Shown piece by piece: positions 8,206-16,543 of a stretch of 20,405 nucleotides of DNA (the first letter of the stretch is position 1; each line of letters opens with the position of its first letter). The notes below the pieces were generated by a model. That model did no database searches. It saw nothing but the letters and a program-made list of their open reading frames with translations, and was not told the origin of the DNA. A program made the translations under genes and the position numbers. Source of the stretch: CAYMUL01 sp964393605 (GTDB lineage Bacteria; Bacteroidota; Ignavibacteria; Ignavibacteriales; Ignavibacteriaceae); the NCBI GenBank assembly GCA_964393605.1, contig CAYMUL010000047.1:1-20405 (forward strand), given 5' to 3'.

Positions 8206-11200
8206 ATGAAAAAATTTAAGGTTCTGTTAATCTTTGTTTCCCTGTTTATTCTTTTTGGCTTTAAACAAGGAGATGATAAAAAAATTGTTCGTAAAATCTC
8301 TACGGACGAAAACTATAACTACATCGCCGCAAATCGTTGCTTGATGTGGTTATCAAATCACGGTGCTGGTTCTTATGATCCGAATACGGGAGGGAACGGT
8401 TTTTACTGGCCCGAGGCAAGACTCAACTCTCGCAGCCTGATTTATACAGACGGGCTTATCTTCGGCGGTAAAGTCGGCAATGAAATTCGTGTTAACGGAA
8501 ATGCTCATCGACAGGGAATGCAAGCGGGAAAAATCTTAAACAATAATACAGCCGATGATGCTTCTTTAGAAAAATATAGAGTTTATAAACTCAAAAAGAA
8601 TTGGAAAGATCTTCCTTTCGGCGAAGAGAAAAAACAAATTGAAAAAGATTGGAATGAGTGGCCCATTGAAGATGGCGCACCTTGGATAGATAAAAACAAC
8701 GATGGCATCTTCACCAAAGGAATTGACGAACCGGAAATTATCGGCGATGAAACCCTCTGGTATGTAATGAATGATCTCAATCCAATCCGAACCGCAGACT
8801 TATTTGGGAGTTCGCCTATCGGGATTGAAGTGCAGGTAACAATATTTGCATTCAACAAAAAAAATTCCCCGTTGAGCGATATGGTTTTCAAGAAATATAA
8901 ATTAATAAACAAAAGTCAGCAAACAGTTCGTGATATGTACATCGCTCATTGGACGGACGATGACATTGGAGATGCAGGTAATGATGGAGTTGGTTGCGAT
9001 ACATCTTTACAAATGGGTTATAGCTGGAATGGCGTTAACTCCGATCTCATCTATAATGACGGTCCGCCCCCTGCGGTTGCTCATGTTCTTCTTCAAGGTC
9101 CTTTAGTAAACGGCAGCCCGACCGATACTGCAATTTATGAAGGAAAAAAAATTGCAGGCAAAAAAAATCTTCCGGCTGCTGCGTTTGTTCCTCAGTTTTC
9201 TACTTATCCCGAATGTTGGGGATCAAGTATTGTTGTAAGCTACTATAATCTAATGCAAGGGCTTGCATGCAGTGGATCAGTAATAATAAATCCCAAGACT
9301 AATTTACCAACCAAATTTTGTTTAACCGGAGATCCCGTAACTGAAACCGGTTGGTTTGTCGGACCCATCGGCTGGCCAGGTGGACCTCCGTTTGGCGATT
9401 TTAGATATGTGCTTTCATCAGGTCCATTTAATTTTGCCCCCGGCGATACTCAAGAAGTTGTCTATGCAACGGTTGCCGCAAGAGGAAATTCAAACCTCAG
9501 TAGCATCACCCGCTTGCGCGAAAGTTCTTCACTTGCACATCTCTTTTATAAAAATAATTTTGATCAGGAACTGGATATTCCTACGGTGGATATTAACTAC
9601 GGCGTGCGAGAAAGAGGAGTAAATCTTTTTTGGAGTGATGGTGCAGAAAGTTTTATTAAAAGAGATCCTTTCGTTCCCGATACAATTAGATATTCACTCG
9701 GTAGTTTAACGGCAACGTTCGCGCCGGAAGATAAAAATTTTAGATTCCAGGCATACATGATTTATCAATACAAAGATCAATTCGGAAGTAATCCGCAATT
9801 GATTGCACAGTTTGATATTGACGACAACATAAAAGATATCTACTATTATCAGGATTTACTCTTCGATCAACTTCCAGAACCATCCAAAGCTTATATGCGA
9901 TTATCGAACACGGGACTTAAATATTTTCTTAATCTCGATAAAGATATTTTTACGAATGATTATTTCAATTCCGGTAGCGAATATTATTTCGGCATCACTG
10001 TACTTGTGCATTCAAAATATAGTATTCCCCCCGCGGTGGAAAGTGAACCAACAATAATAAAAGTAATTCCCGGCGCTCCACCGATAGATTATGTTTATTC
10101 AATGCCGAATAATTTTTACAACAGAGCGACTCAATCTTTCGGCAATGCAGATGCGAGTCTCTCCGCTGTTGTCTTTGCCGCAGATGCAATTACAAACGAT
10201 GAATACAAAGTTTCATTTTCCGGTTCACCTGCTTCGCTAAATTTTTCTTTGAAAAATATTTCAAGCGGAAAGGATTTGCTATTAAATCAAAGTGTCAATA
10301 GAACAAACGATTCGACTTCCTCAAAAATTGTCGACGGTTTCTTTTTGAAAATTTCGGATGAAGCGTATGATTCATTGAATAGAGCAAGTTCAAATTCACT
10401 GGTTAAATCTGTGAAAGAAACCCACACGGCAAACGGCGATTTGCTTGACGTTCCTAAAAATGTTTTAAATGAATTTAATTCTTCCGGCAAATGGAAGATT
10501 GTTGTTGACACTTTATTCCCGGGAACAAATCCCTTCATAAATATTAATTGGAAATCTTATGCCGGTGAGTATGATTATGAAATCAGGTTCACAAATTCGG
10601 GGAGTCAATTTTATCTTTCGAAACGAACCGGTATCAATCCGCATTTGAAAAACGATTCGCTTAGCCCGAACAGAATTCCTTTCGAAGTCTGGAGAACTGA
10701 TATGTTTGGTAATACCGAAAGATGTTTCATCAAAATGATAGATGATAACTCCAACAAGAGTTGGGATTACAATGCCGGCACAGGTAAATGGGAAGAGATA
10801 TTGATTTATAAAAAATTTGGTAGCTCTTATGCAGAACCATTATCATCCACATCAGGAACAAGCACCAGCCCCGATCATTTCTTAAAATTTTCTTTTGCCG
10901 GTGAAGTACCTGCGGAAGGTACTAAAATCAAAATCGCAACTTGGAAAAGATTAAATAACGGAAGTGAATTCACTTTCAAAATGAGTGCGCCTGTAACCGA
11001 TGATAAAAACTCCGCGAAAAATAATCTTAACAAAATAAATGTTTTCCCGAATCCATATTTCGGAAGAGAAAGTTTTGAAGATACGAGAGAATTTGTATCG
11101 TTCACAAATCTTCCGCATAAAGTAATAATCAGAATTTTTTCGCTCGGCGGAACATTCATTCAAAAAATTGAGAAAGATGATTCCGAGCAGTATTTACGCT

Positions 11201-11334
11201 GGGATTTGAAAAATCGTGATGGATATTTTGTGGGCAGCGGAGTTTATCTCGCTCATTTAGACATGCCCGGCATCGGAACGAAAATAATTAAGATTGCCGT
11301 TGTGCAAGAGAATAGATTTTATTTGGGCTATTGA
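8206..11334 (+). CDS. Large secreted protein with T9SS-type C-terminal domain
   Basis: The product has 1042 residues from the ATG at 8206, chosen over an in-frame TTG at 8194 because a GTGAGG ribosome-binding site sits just before the ATG and a signal peptide (MKKFKVLLIFVSLFILFGF) follows. The N-terminal third carries motifs I associate with a large Ignavibacteria secreted family of unknown function: AANRCLMWLSNHGAGSYDPN, GNAHRQGMQAGKI and VFKKYKLINKSQQTVRDMY. A calcium-loop-like DKNNDG lies at 162-167. The last 100 residues (943-1042; KINVFPNPYF, FTNLP, IRIFSLGG, WDLKNRDG, SGVYL) form a type-A-like T9SS sorting domain, so export through the outer membrane is inferred. No enzymatic motif is recognised. 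A terminator follows, so it is probably monocistronic. Confidence 0.83.
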   Translation: MKKFKVLLIFVSLFILFGFKQGDDKKIVRKISTDENYNYIAANRCLMWLSNHGAGSYDPNTGGNGFYWPEARLNSRSLIYTDGLIFGGKVGNEIRVNGNAHRQGMQAGKILNNNTADDASLEKYRVYKLKKNWKDLPFGEEKKQIEKDWNEWPIEDGAPWIDKNNDGIFTKGIDEPEIIGDETLWYVMNDLNPIRTADLFGSSPIGIEVQVTIFAFNKKNSPLSDMVFKKYKLINKSQQTVRDMYIAHWTDDDIGDAGNDGVGCDTSLQMGYSWNGVNSDLIYNDGPPPAVAHVLLQGPLVNGSPTDTAIYEGKKIAGKKNLPAAAFVPQFSTYPECWGSSIVVSYYNLMQGLACSGSVIINPKTNLPTKFCLTGDPVTETGWFVGPIGWPGGPPFGDFRYVLSSGPFNFAPGDTQEVVYATVAARGNSNLSSITRLRESSSLAHLFYKNNFDQELDIPTVDINYGVRERGVNLFWSDGAESFIKRDPFVPDTIRYSLGSLTATFAPEDKNFRFQAYMIYQYKDQFGSNPQLIAQFDIDDNIKDIYYYQDLLFDQLPEPSKAYMRLSNTGLKYFLNLDKDIFTNDYFNSGSEYYFGITVLVHSKYSIPPAVESEPTIIKVIPGAPPIDYVYSMPNNFYNRATQSFGNADASLSAVVFAADAITNDEYKVSFSGSPASLNFSLKNISSGKDLLLNQSVNRTNDSTSSKIVDGFFLKISDEAYDSLNRASSNSLVKSVKETHTANGDLLDVPKNVLNEFNSSGKWKIVVDTLFPGTNPFININWKSYAGEYDYEIRFTNSGSQFYLSKRTGINPHLKNDSLSPNRIPFEVWRTDMFGNTERCFIKMIDDNSNKSWDYNAGTGKWEEILIYKKFGSSYAEPLSSTSGTSTSPDHFLKFSFAGEVPAEGTKIKIATWKRLNNGSEFTFKMSAPVTDDKNSAKNNLNKINVFPNPYFGRESFEDTREFVSFTNLPHKVIIRIFSLGGTFIQKIEKDDSEQYLRWDLKNRDGYFVGSGVYLAHLDMPGIGTKIIKIAVVQENRFYLGY

Positions 11335-11350
11335 AAATTATTTTATAAAA

Positions 11351-11378
11351 AAAGGCGAGGAAAAATTTCTTCGCCTTT
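11351..11378 (+). terminator. Rho-independent-like terminator after the secreted-protein gene
   Basis: AAAGGCGA and TCGCCTTT form an 8-base-pair stem that extends by four further pairs with one G-T wobble, leaving a tiny AT loop. It lies 16 bases past the stop at 11334. The trailing sequence is only moderately T-rich. Confidence 0.65.
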
Positions 11379-11476
11379 AGAGATTTCAATTCTCTACAAT
11401 CCATTTAAATATTTTCTCTTCCGAATTGTCAATAAATAAAATAATGATTTAATTTATTTCGTTAAAGAAAGGCACT

Positions 11477-12493
11477 ATGAAAAAATCTCCTCAAGTAATT
11501 CGTTACGAAAAACTTAAAATACAAATTGGTGATTTATTAATTAAAGGAAGAGAAAAAGCCTCTATTGCGATAAATACAATTTTAGTTAAGACATATTGGC
11601 AGATTGGATGACACATCGTTCTCTACGAACAGCAAGGAAGTGAAAAAGCTAAGTATGGCTCTGAACTTCTTGATAAACTTTCGAAAGACTTGACTACTGA
11701 ATTCGGAAAGGGATTTAGCAGATCAAACCTTATATACATCCGTAAATTTTATCTTCTGTTTCCAAAAAGTGAGACACTGTCTCACCTTTTGAGTTGGAGC
11801 CACTACTTCGAAATTTTAAAAGCCGAGGATCAGTTTGAGATAAATTTTTACGTAAAACAATGTGAAAAAGAACATTGGAGTGTGCGCGAATTAAAACGGC
11901 AAATGAAAAGCATGCTATTTCATAGAATTGCGCTGAGCAAAAATAAAAAAGCAGTCATTGAACTCTCTGGGAGGGGAAACGAAATTAAAATGGCAACCGA
12001 TATAATCAAGGATCCATATGTATTTGAATTCTTAGGATTGAAAGAAAATGAACTTATTCTTGAACATGAACTTGAAGAAAAATTGATTACGAATCTGCAA
12101 AAATTTTTGCTGGAATTGGGAAAGGGATTTGCTTTTATCTCCCGACAATACAGAATTTCAATAGGCAACAGACATTTCTTCGTAGATCTTGTTTTTTATC
12201 ATAGAATTCTTAAATGTTTTGTCTTAATTGATCTTAAGCGTGGAGAAATCGAACATACCGATATTGGACAAATGAATTTATACTTGAATTATTTTAGAAA
12301 AGAAGAAAATACAAATGATGATAACGAGCCAATAGGAATTGTATTGGGAGCTTATAAAGATCAAATATTAATTGAGTACGCAACCGAAAATATCTCAAAC
12401 AAATTATTTGTCAGTAAATACCAATTGTATCTTCCTGACAAAGAAGTATTAGAAGAAGAGTTAAAGAATATTCTCTATGAAGGAAATGTGTAG
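11477..12493 (+). pseudogene. DUF1016/YhcG-type PD-(D/E)XK nuclease, interrupted by in-frame TGA
   Basis: Reading from the ATG at 11477, which has an AAAGG ribosome-binding site, gives a 338-codon frame typical of full-length DUF1016 proteins. Codon 45 (11609-11611) is TGA. The surrounding TYWQIG-stop-HIVLYEQQGSEKAKYG matches the family's N-terminal domain, where Arg or Lys usually stands, so a single CGA- or AGA-to-TGA change is the likely lesion. The C-terminal nuclease core is intact: FVDLVFYHRI followed by VLIDLKRGE and IGQMNLYLNYF. In numbering from a possible TTG restart at 11690, these are Asp166, Asp181 and Lys183. A 267-residue product from that TTG is possible but would lack most of the N-terminal DNA-binding-like domain. 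Such proteins are often near restriction-modification or defence genes; none is seen here. Confidence 0.8.
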
Positions 12494-12504
12494 CATTTTC
12501 CTTT

Positions 12505-12524
12505 TTAACAACTGCTGTTGTTAA
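12505..12524. terminator. Stem-loop between convergent nuclease pseudogene and arsM
   Basis: TTAACAAC, a TGCT loop and GTTGTTAA make a perfect 8-base-pair hairpin in the 35-base gap between the two convergent stops. The stem is AT-rich and lacks a good T tract on either side. It probably acts as a shared transcription end, but evidence is modest. Confidence 0.45.
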
Positions 12525-12528
12525 TTGT

Positions 12529-13323
12529 TCACTCTCTCACTTTTCCTGTAACGGTGATACTAAAAATACCTTCAAGATTTTGCCGAACATTTTGAATCAA
12601 CTCATCGCTGAGATATTTTTTTAACATTGAATCGGGGAGCGTTATTACTTTAAACTTTTTAATTTCTACATCAACAAAACCCGTTTCGTTAATGATCTGC
12701 AAATATTCATCCTGTTGAAGCGCACCGGCAACACAACCCGCATAAAGTTCGGCAGATTTTTTTAGCTCTTCATTTATTCTGCCTTTAATTACAATATCCG
12801 AGACGCAAAAGTGTCCGCCCGGTTTTATTACGCGGTAAATTTCTGCAAACGCTTTTCTTTTATCGGGAACAAGATTTAGCACGCAATTAGAGATAACAAC
12901 ATCCGCAATATTATTTTCGAGAGGAAGATTTTCAATATCGCTAAGTTTAAATTCGACATTTTGAGCATTTAATTTTGTTTTGTTGCGATTCGCTTTTTCA
13001 ATCATCTCTTGTGTAAAATCAATTCCGATTAATTTTCCCGAATCGCCGGTGATAGTTCGTGCAACAAAAATATCGTTGCCCGCGCCCGAACCAAGATCGA
13101 CAACAGTATCGCCAAGTTTAATATCGGCAAGTTCCGTCGGAACGCCGCAACCAAGCCCTAAATCTGCATCTTTCATGTATCCATCGAGTTGCGTGTAATC
13201 ATCTTGCATGATTGTATAATCAACAATTTTAGAATTTCCGCAACACGATTTTCTTTCGGATGCGATTGCGATCTCCGCATATTTTTCTTTCACAACATTT
13301 TTGACATCTGTCATACTTTCCAT
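12529..13323 (-). CDS. arsM: Arsenite S-adenosylmethyltransferase
   Basis: This 264-residue class I SAM-dependent methyltransferase transfers methyl groups to trivalent arsenic in the cytoplasm, giving methylated and partly volatile arsenicals. SAM motif I is VVDLGSGAGND at 74-84. The arsenic-binding cysteines characteristic of ArsM are present: Cys147 in ISNCVLNL and Cys197 in YAGCVAGAL, exactly 50 residues apart as in characterised ArsM enzymes. Cys27/28 (KSCCGN) and Cys59 (LGLGCGVP) are candidates for the N-terminal redox cysteines. It lies 10 bases downstream of the ArsR-type regulator, so the two form an operon. No arsenite permease or arsenate reductase is in the window. Confidence 0.92.
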   Translation of the reverse strand: MESMTDVKNVVKEKYAEIAIASERKSCCGNSKIVDYTIMQDDYTQLDGYMKDADLGLGCGVPTELADIKLGDTVVDLGSGAGNDIFVARTITGDSGKLIGIDFTQEMIEKANRNKTKLNAQNVEFKLSDIENLPLENNIADVVISNCVLNLVPDKRKAFAEIYRVIKPGGHFCVSDIVIKGRINEELKKSAELYAGCVAGALQQDEYLQIINETGFVDVEIKKFKVITLPDSMLKKYLSDELIQNVRQNLEGIFSITVTGKVRE

Positions 13324-13333
13324 TTTTTCTCCT

Positions 13334-13651
13334 TTAACAATTACAAATTTGGTTAAATAATTTATTTAAATAATTTTTCGCTTTGTTCAGCGTTGATTGG
13401 TTTATACAATAACAGACTTTCGGACCTTCAATATCGCCCTGGATTAATCCGACACGTTTTAATTCTTTAAGATGCTGCGAAACAGTTGCTTGCGAAAGTG
13501 GAAGTTGATTTACAATTTCGCCGCACATGCATGCATTTGACTGAGTCAATATCTTCAATATTTTAATTCTCGCCGGATGAGAAAGTGCTTTCGCAAATTC
13601 TGCAAGAGTAATTTCTTCGTTCGTAAATTCATTCTTTTTAGAGTAAGCCAT
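13334..13651 (-). CDS. arsR: ArsR/SmtB-family metalloregulator
   Basis: The 105-residue winged-helix repressor has the family signature FAKALSHPARIKILKIL at 19-35 and the recognition helix LSQATVSQHLKELKRVGLI at 52-70. Candidate metalloid ligands are Cys41 and Cys43 (NACMCGEIV), Cys80 and Cys82 (VCYCIN), and a C-terminal CNC. The Cys-x-Cys pair just before the recognition helix is close to the classic CVC arsenic site of ArsR. It is the first gene of an operon with arsM, so it very likely represses itself and arsM and is released by As(III). The operator is visible upstream. The sensed metal is an inference from arsM. Confidence 0.92.
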   Translation of the reverse strand: MAYSKKNEFTNEEITLAEFAKALSHPARIKILKILTQSNACMCGEIVNQLPLSQATVSQHLKELKRVGLIQGDIEGPKVCYCINQSTLNKAKNYLNKLFNQICNC

Positions 13652-13666
13652 AAAATCTTTTATTGT

Positions 13667-13686
13667 TTATCGTAAATATACGATAA
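13667..13686. promoter_or_regulatory. Predicted ArsR operator
   Basis: A perfect inverted repeat TTATCGTA-AATA-TACGATAA lies 15 bases upstream of the arsR start codon. Its size and form fit ArsR/SmtB operators, and it overlaps the -7 element of the predicted promoter, so bound repressor would block RNA polymerase. Confidence 0.75.
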
Positions 13687-13702
13687 GTAAAATAAAATGC
13701 AA
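13673..13702 (-). promoter_or_regulatory. Predicted arsR-arsM promoter
   Basis: On the minus strand, TTG (13702-13700) is followed after 19 bases by TATATTTA (13680-13673), one base off the Bacteroidota -7 consensus TAnnTTTG. The transcript would start close to 13666, about 15 bases before the ATG. Confidence 0.5.
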
Positions 13703-13749
13703 CTACCGCAGAAAAAATATTTCTTCCGCTTGAAATTTCATAAATGACG

Positions 13750-13871
13750 GACGAAGGACTTGCCGCCTCAAGTTGAAGGTGCAAAGAAAGTATCTCGTTC
13801 CATAGAATCGCTCGAAGCAAAAACAAAATTGATGTTATTACATTTTCTGGAATCGGAAATGAAATTAAATG
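13750..13871 (+). pseudogene. Decayed fragment of a second DUF1016 nuclease gene
   Basis: Translating 13798-13869 on the plus strand gives FHRIARSKNKIDVITFSGIG followed by NEIK and a stop. This aligns with FHRIALSKNKKAVIELSGRG-NEIK in the nuclease gene at 11477-12493: 18 of 24 residues and 52 of 72 bases match by my count. Weaker similarity extends upstream to about 13756 (the WSVRELKRQ region), where a TGA interrupts. The level of divergence suggests a paralogue rather than a fresh duplicate. The core nuclease residues are gone. It sits directly behind the arsR promoter. Confidence 0.7.
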
Positions 13872-14080
13872 AATAGTTTTGAATGAATAATTGACAATTG
13901 AAAATTGATAATGGATAATGGACAATCGTGAACAATAAACTTCTCTGTGTTCCTTGGGTTCTCTGTGGTGAAAATGAAAATGGCTAAGTGTGTCAAAGTG
14001 GTTTAACTTCCTTCTTTACCACTGAGACACTAAGCACACTAAGTTGCACTAAGATTGAGAGTATATTGTCGATTAAAATA
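13872..14080. repeat. Simple-sequence and degenerate inverted-repeat debris
   Basis: There is no gene here. At 13880-13925 runs of the type ATTGAAAATTGATAATGG occur. A degenerate inverted repeat pairs CTCTGTGGTGAAA (ending about 13974) with TTTACCACTGAG (from about 14015), with partial pairing further out over about 30 bases. Similar sequences are frequent intergenic filler in this group. It lies between the DUF1016 remnant and the stop of the Asp-box gene. Confidence 0.5.
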
Positions 14081-16519
14081 CTATTTCATCAGCACAAATT
14101 TTTTCGTCGCGCTAAATTCTCCCGCTTGCAAACGATAAAAATAAATTCCGCTTGGCAACTGATAATCATTAATTAATAATTGATAATTATGGTAGCCTGC
14201 TTCTTTGAACTCGTTATTAATCAATGTTGCAACTTCATTTCCAAGCGCATCATAAATTTTTAAAACAACTTTACTGAACGCTGAAAGCTGATAACTGATT
14301 AAAGTGGAGGGATTAAACGGATTGGGATAATTTTGATACAACACGAATTCATTCGGTACCGTAACATCTACTTCTATTGTGTTTGAATATTCGAAAGTTC
14401 CATCGAAATCAATTTGCTTTAAGCGATAAAAATATTTTTCCGCAGATAAATTTTTGTCTGTGAAATAATAGTTTTGTTTTTCAGTCGTAGTTCCGAAACC
14501 GGATACGAATCCAATGGTTTCCCAAATGCTTACTGTCGCGTGCATATTACCAATTGATTTTTCAATCTCAAAACCTTTATTATTTTTTTCGCTTGCCGTT
14601 GACCAATTCAATTCTACACTTCCATTCACAAGGTGTGCGGTGAATGATGCTAACTCAACAGGCACATAATTCGGATCGAAAAATTTTAATAGCGCGCCGC
14701 TATTGCCGCAAACCCACGCAGTTCCAGGATTAATCATCCACACATCATCGAAGGTTGAAATTGTATAACGCGGTTCTTCAGTCCAATTTCTGCCGCCATC
14801 TAAAGATTTAAAAACATATCCGCTTGCGCAAGCCGCAAGTGCAACTGTTGCAATTGAGTTTGACGCGATGTGAATTCCCCAAACGGAAGTTGAAGGAGGA
14901 GTGATTGCCGTATTCCAAGTAGTTCCGCCGTTTGAGGTGTAGTAAGTATTTCCGCCGGTTCCGCCGGCAACTCCGTTCAGTCTATCATAAAAAGAAATTC
15001 CGTAAGTTCCCAGCCCGCCGATTGCCAATTGCAAATTCCATGTTGCGCCTCCATCTGTCGTACCGTAAATTTTTTCGCCGGTGCATGCAATCCAACCATA
15101 AAGCGAATCAACGAAATCCATATCCCACGGATTGCCGGAAGTGATTGTAGAAATCAAAGACCATGTTGCACCGCCGTCGGTAGTTTTTGCAATCGATCCG
15201 TTGTAACCGGCAACCCAGCCGAGATTATCGTTCACAAAATCTATCGCAAGAATATCGGAGTTCGTGCCGGAAATTCCGGTAGCAATCGAATTCCAATTTG
15301 CGCCGCCATCTGTTGTGCGAATAATATTTCCCGCATCGCAGCCGGCAACCGCAAAGTTTGGTGATGTTGTTACAACTTCATTTATATCTCCGGTGACTGG
15401 AGAAGTTTGTTGTGTGAATGTAACTCCTCCATCGGTCGAACGCGCCACGAATCCGGTTCCAACGACAAATCCGTTCAGTTCATCAGCAAAAGAAATATCT
15501 CTAATTCTGCTTGAAGTAAATCTGTAACCAATTGGATTCCAAGTTAAACCGGCGTCAGTGGATTTAAAATAATATCCGCTTGAACCGGAAAGATATGCAG
15601 TGTTTGCATCGCCAAATCTTACTGAATAAAAAGTAAGTCCGGTTGGCAGACCTGTTATCGGAATCCATGTCGAGCCGTTATCTGTTGAGCGAAGCAGCGT
15701 ACTGCTTGAACCCGAAGCCAATGCAACATCGGAATTATTAAATGCAATAGACCACATCTGCACGGAGTTATTTGGATCGTACACGCTTGCCCAACTTTGT
15801 CCGCCGTCTGTAGTTTTTGCAATTCTTCCTTTACTTCCGACTGCGCATGCGATCATCGATGAACCTGTAATCGGAAATTTAATTGCGCGGTAATCTGTTG
15901 AGTTAGAAAAAATTTGAGGATAAAGTGAAAAAGAATTTCCACCGTCGGTCGATTTTAAAATTGCATTTGCATTCCCGACTACGAAAACATTGTTGATGTC
16001 GGTTGCTTCTACTCCATAAAAAGTTACGCTTGATACTGAAGTATTCGATTGTGAAAACCAATTGTTTCCGCCGTCTGTTGTTTTGATGATGAAGCCGTTG
16101 AAGCCGATGCACCAGCCAACATTTTCACTAATGAAAAAGATATCATACTTTGTAGTATCGGGTGCATTTGGTTGTTGAATCCAATTTGTACCGCCGTCTG
16201 TTGTTTTGAAAATTCTAACCTGTCCGCTACCAATAGCACCGGCAACCCAACCGATATTATCGTTCAGAAAATGTGTTGAACGATAAATTCCATCGAGCGG
16301 AAGTTTGACGACATTCCAAGTCGTGCCGCCGTCATTGGTTATAATCGCTTCTCCTTGACCGGTAACCGTAATAAATTTATTTGCAGATGGAGCACTGCCG
16401 ATATAAGTCGTGTTGCCCGATGGATGCGGATTCATTACGCGCCATTGCGCAACAACTTCTTTACTCGCAAATGCAAAAGTTAAAAACATTAATGTGATTG
16501 AAATAATTTTCTTATTCAA
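14081..16519 (-). CDS. Secreted Asp-box (BNR-like) repeat protein with T9SS type A sorting domain
   Basis: The 812-residue protein has a signal peptide ending near VVAQ (cleavage about residue 24). It carries some thirteen Asp-box-like repeats of the form [ST]-[ST]-D-G-G-x-x-W, for example KTTDGGTNWIQQ and RTTDGGANWNSI, spaced 40-50 residues; these predict one or two beta-propellers like the Ycf48/sialidase-like fold. Residues 721-812 are a classical T9SS type A domain (YQNYPNPFNPST, IYDALGNEVATL, LPSGIYFYRLQAG), so the protein is inferred to be exported and perhaps cell-surface attached. The start is TTG at 16519, supported by a GAGGAAAG ribosome-binding site. It begins 24 bases after the hemL stop, so it may be read from the hemL transcript. 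No catalytic residues are recognised; a binding or scaffolding role is possible. Confidence 0.88.
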   Translation of the reverse strand: MNKKIISITLMFLTFAFASKEVVAQWRVMNPHPSGNTTYIGSAPSANKFITVTGQGEAIITNDGGTTWNVVKLPLDGIYRSTHFLNDNIGWVAGAIGSGQVRIFKTTDGGTNWIQQPNAPDTTKYDIFFISENVGWCIGFNGFIIKTTDGGNNWFSQSNTSVSSVTFYGVEATDINNVFVVGNANAILKSTDGGNSFSLYPQIFSNSTDYRAIKFPITGSSMIACAVGSKGRIAKTTDGGQSWASVYDPNNSVQMWSIAFNNSDVALASGSSSTLLRSTDNGSTWIPITGLPTGLTFYSVRFGDANTAYLSGSSGYYFKSTDAGLTWNPIGYRFTSSRIRDISFADELNGFVVGTGFVARSTDGGVTFTQQTSPVTGDINEVVTTSPNFAVAGCDAGNIIRTTDGGANWNSIATGISGTNSDILAIDFVNDNLGWVAGYNGSIAKTTDGGATWSLISTITSGNPWDMDFVDSLYGWIACTGEKIYGTTDGGATWNLQLAIGGLGTYGISFYDRLNGVAGGTGGNTYYTSNGGTTWNTAITPPSTSVWGIHIASNSIATVALAACASGYVFKSLDGGRNWTEEPRYTISTFDDVWMINPGTAWVCGNSGALLKFFDPNYVPVELASFTAHLVNGSVELNWSTASEKNNKGFEIEKSIGNMHATVSIWETIGFVSGFGTTTEKQNYYFTDKNLSAEKYFYRLKQIDFDGTFEYSNTIEVDVTVPNEFVLYQNYPNPFNPSTLISYQLSAFSKVVLKIYDALGNEVATLINNEFKEAGYHNYQLLINDYQLPSGIYFYRLQAGEFSATKKFVLMK

Positions 16520-16543
16520 TTTCTTTCCTCAAAAATTTAAAGA

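Noticed and set aside
11609..11611. TGA as selenocysteine or a reassigned codon
   Set aside because: Other genes in the window end in TGA at tight overlaps, so TGA is a normal stop. The family has Arg/Lys rather than Cys here, and I saw no selenocysteine-type stem-loop immediately after it.
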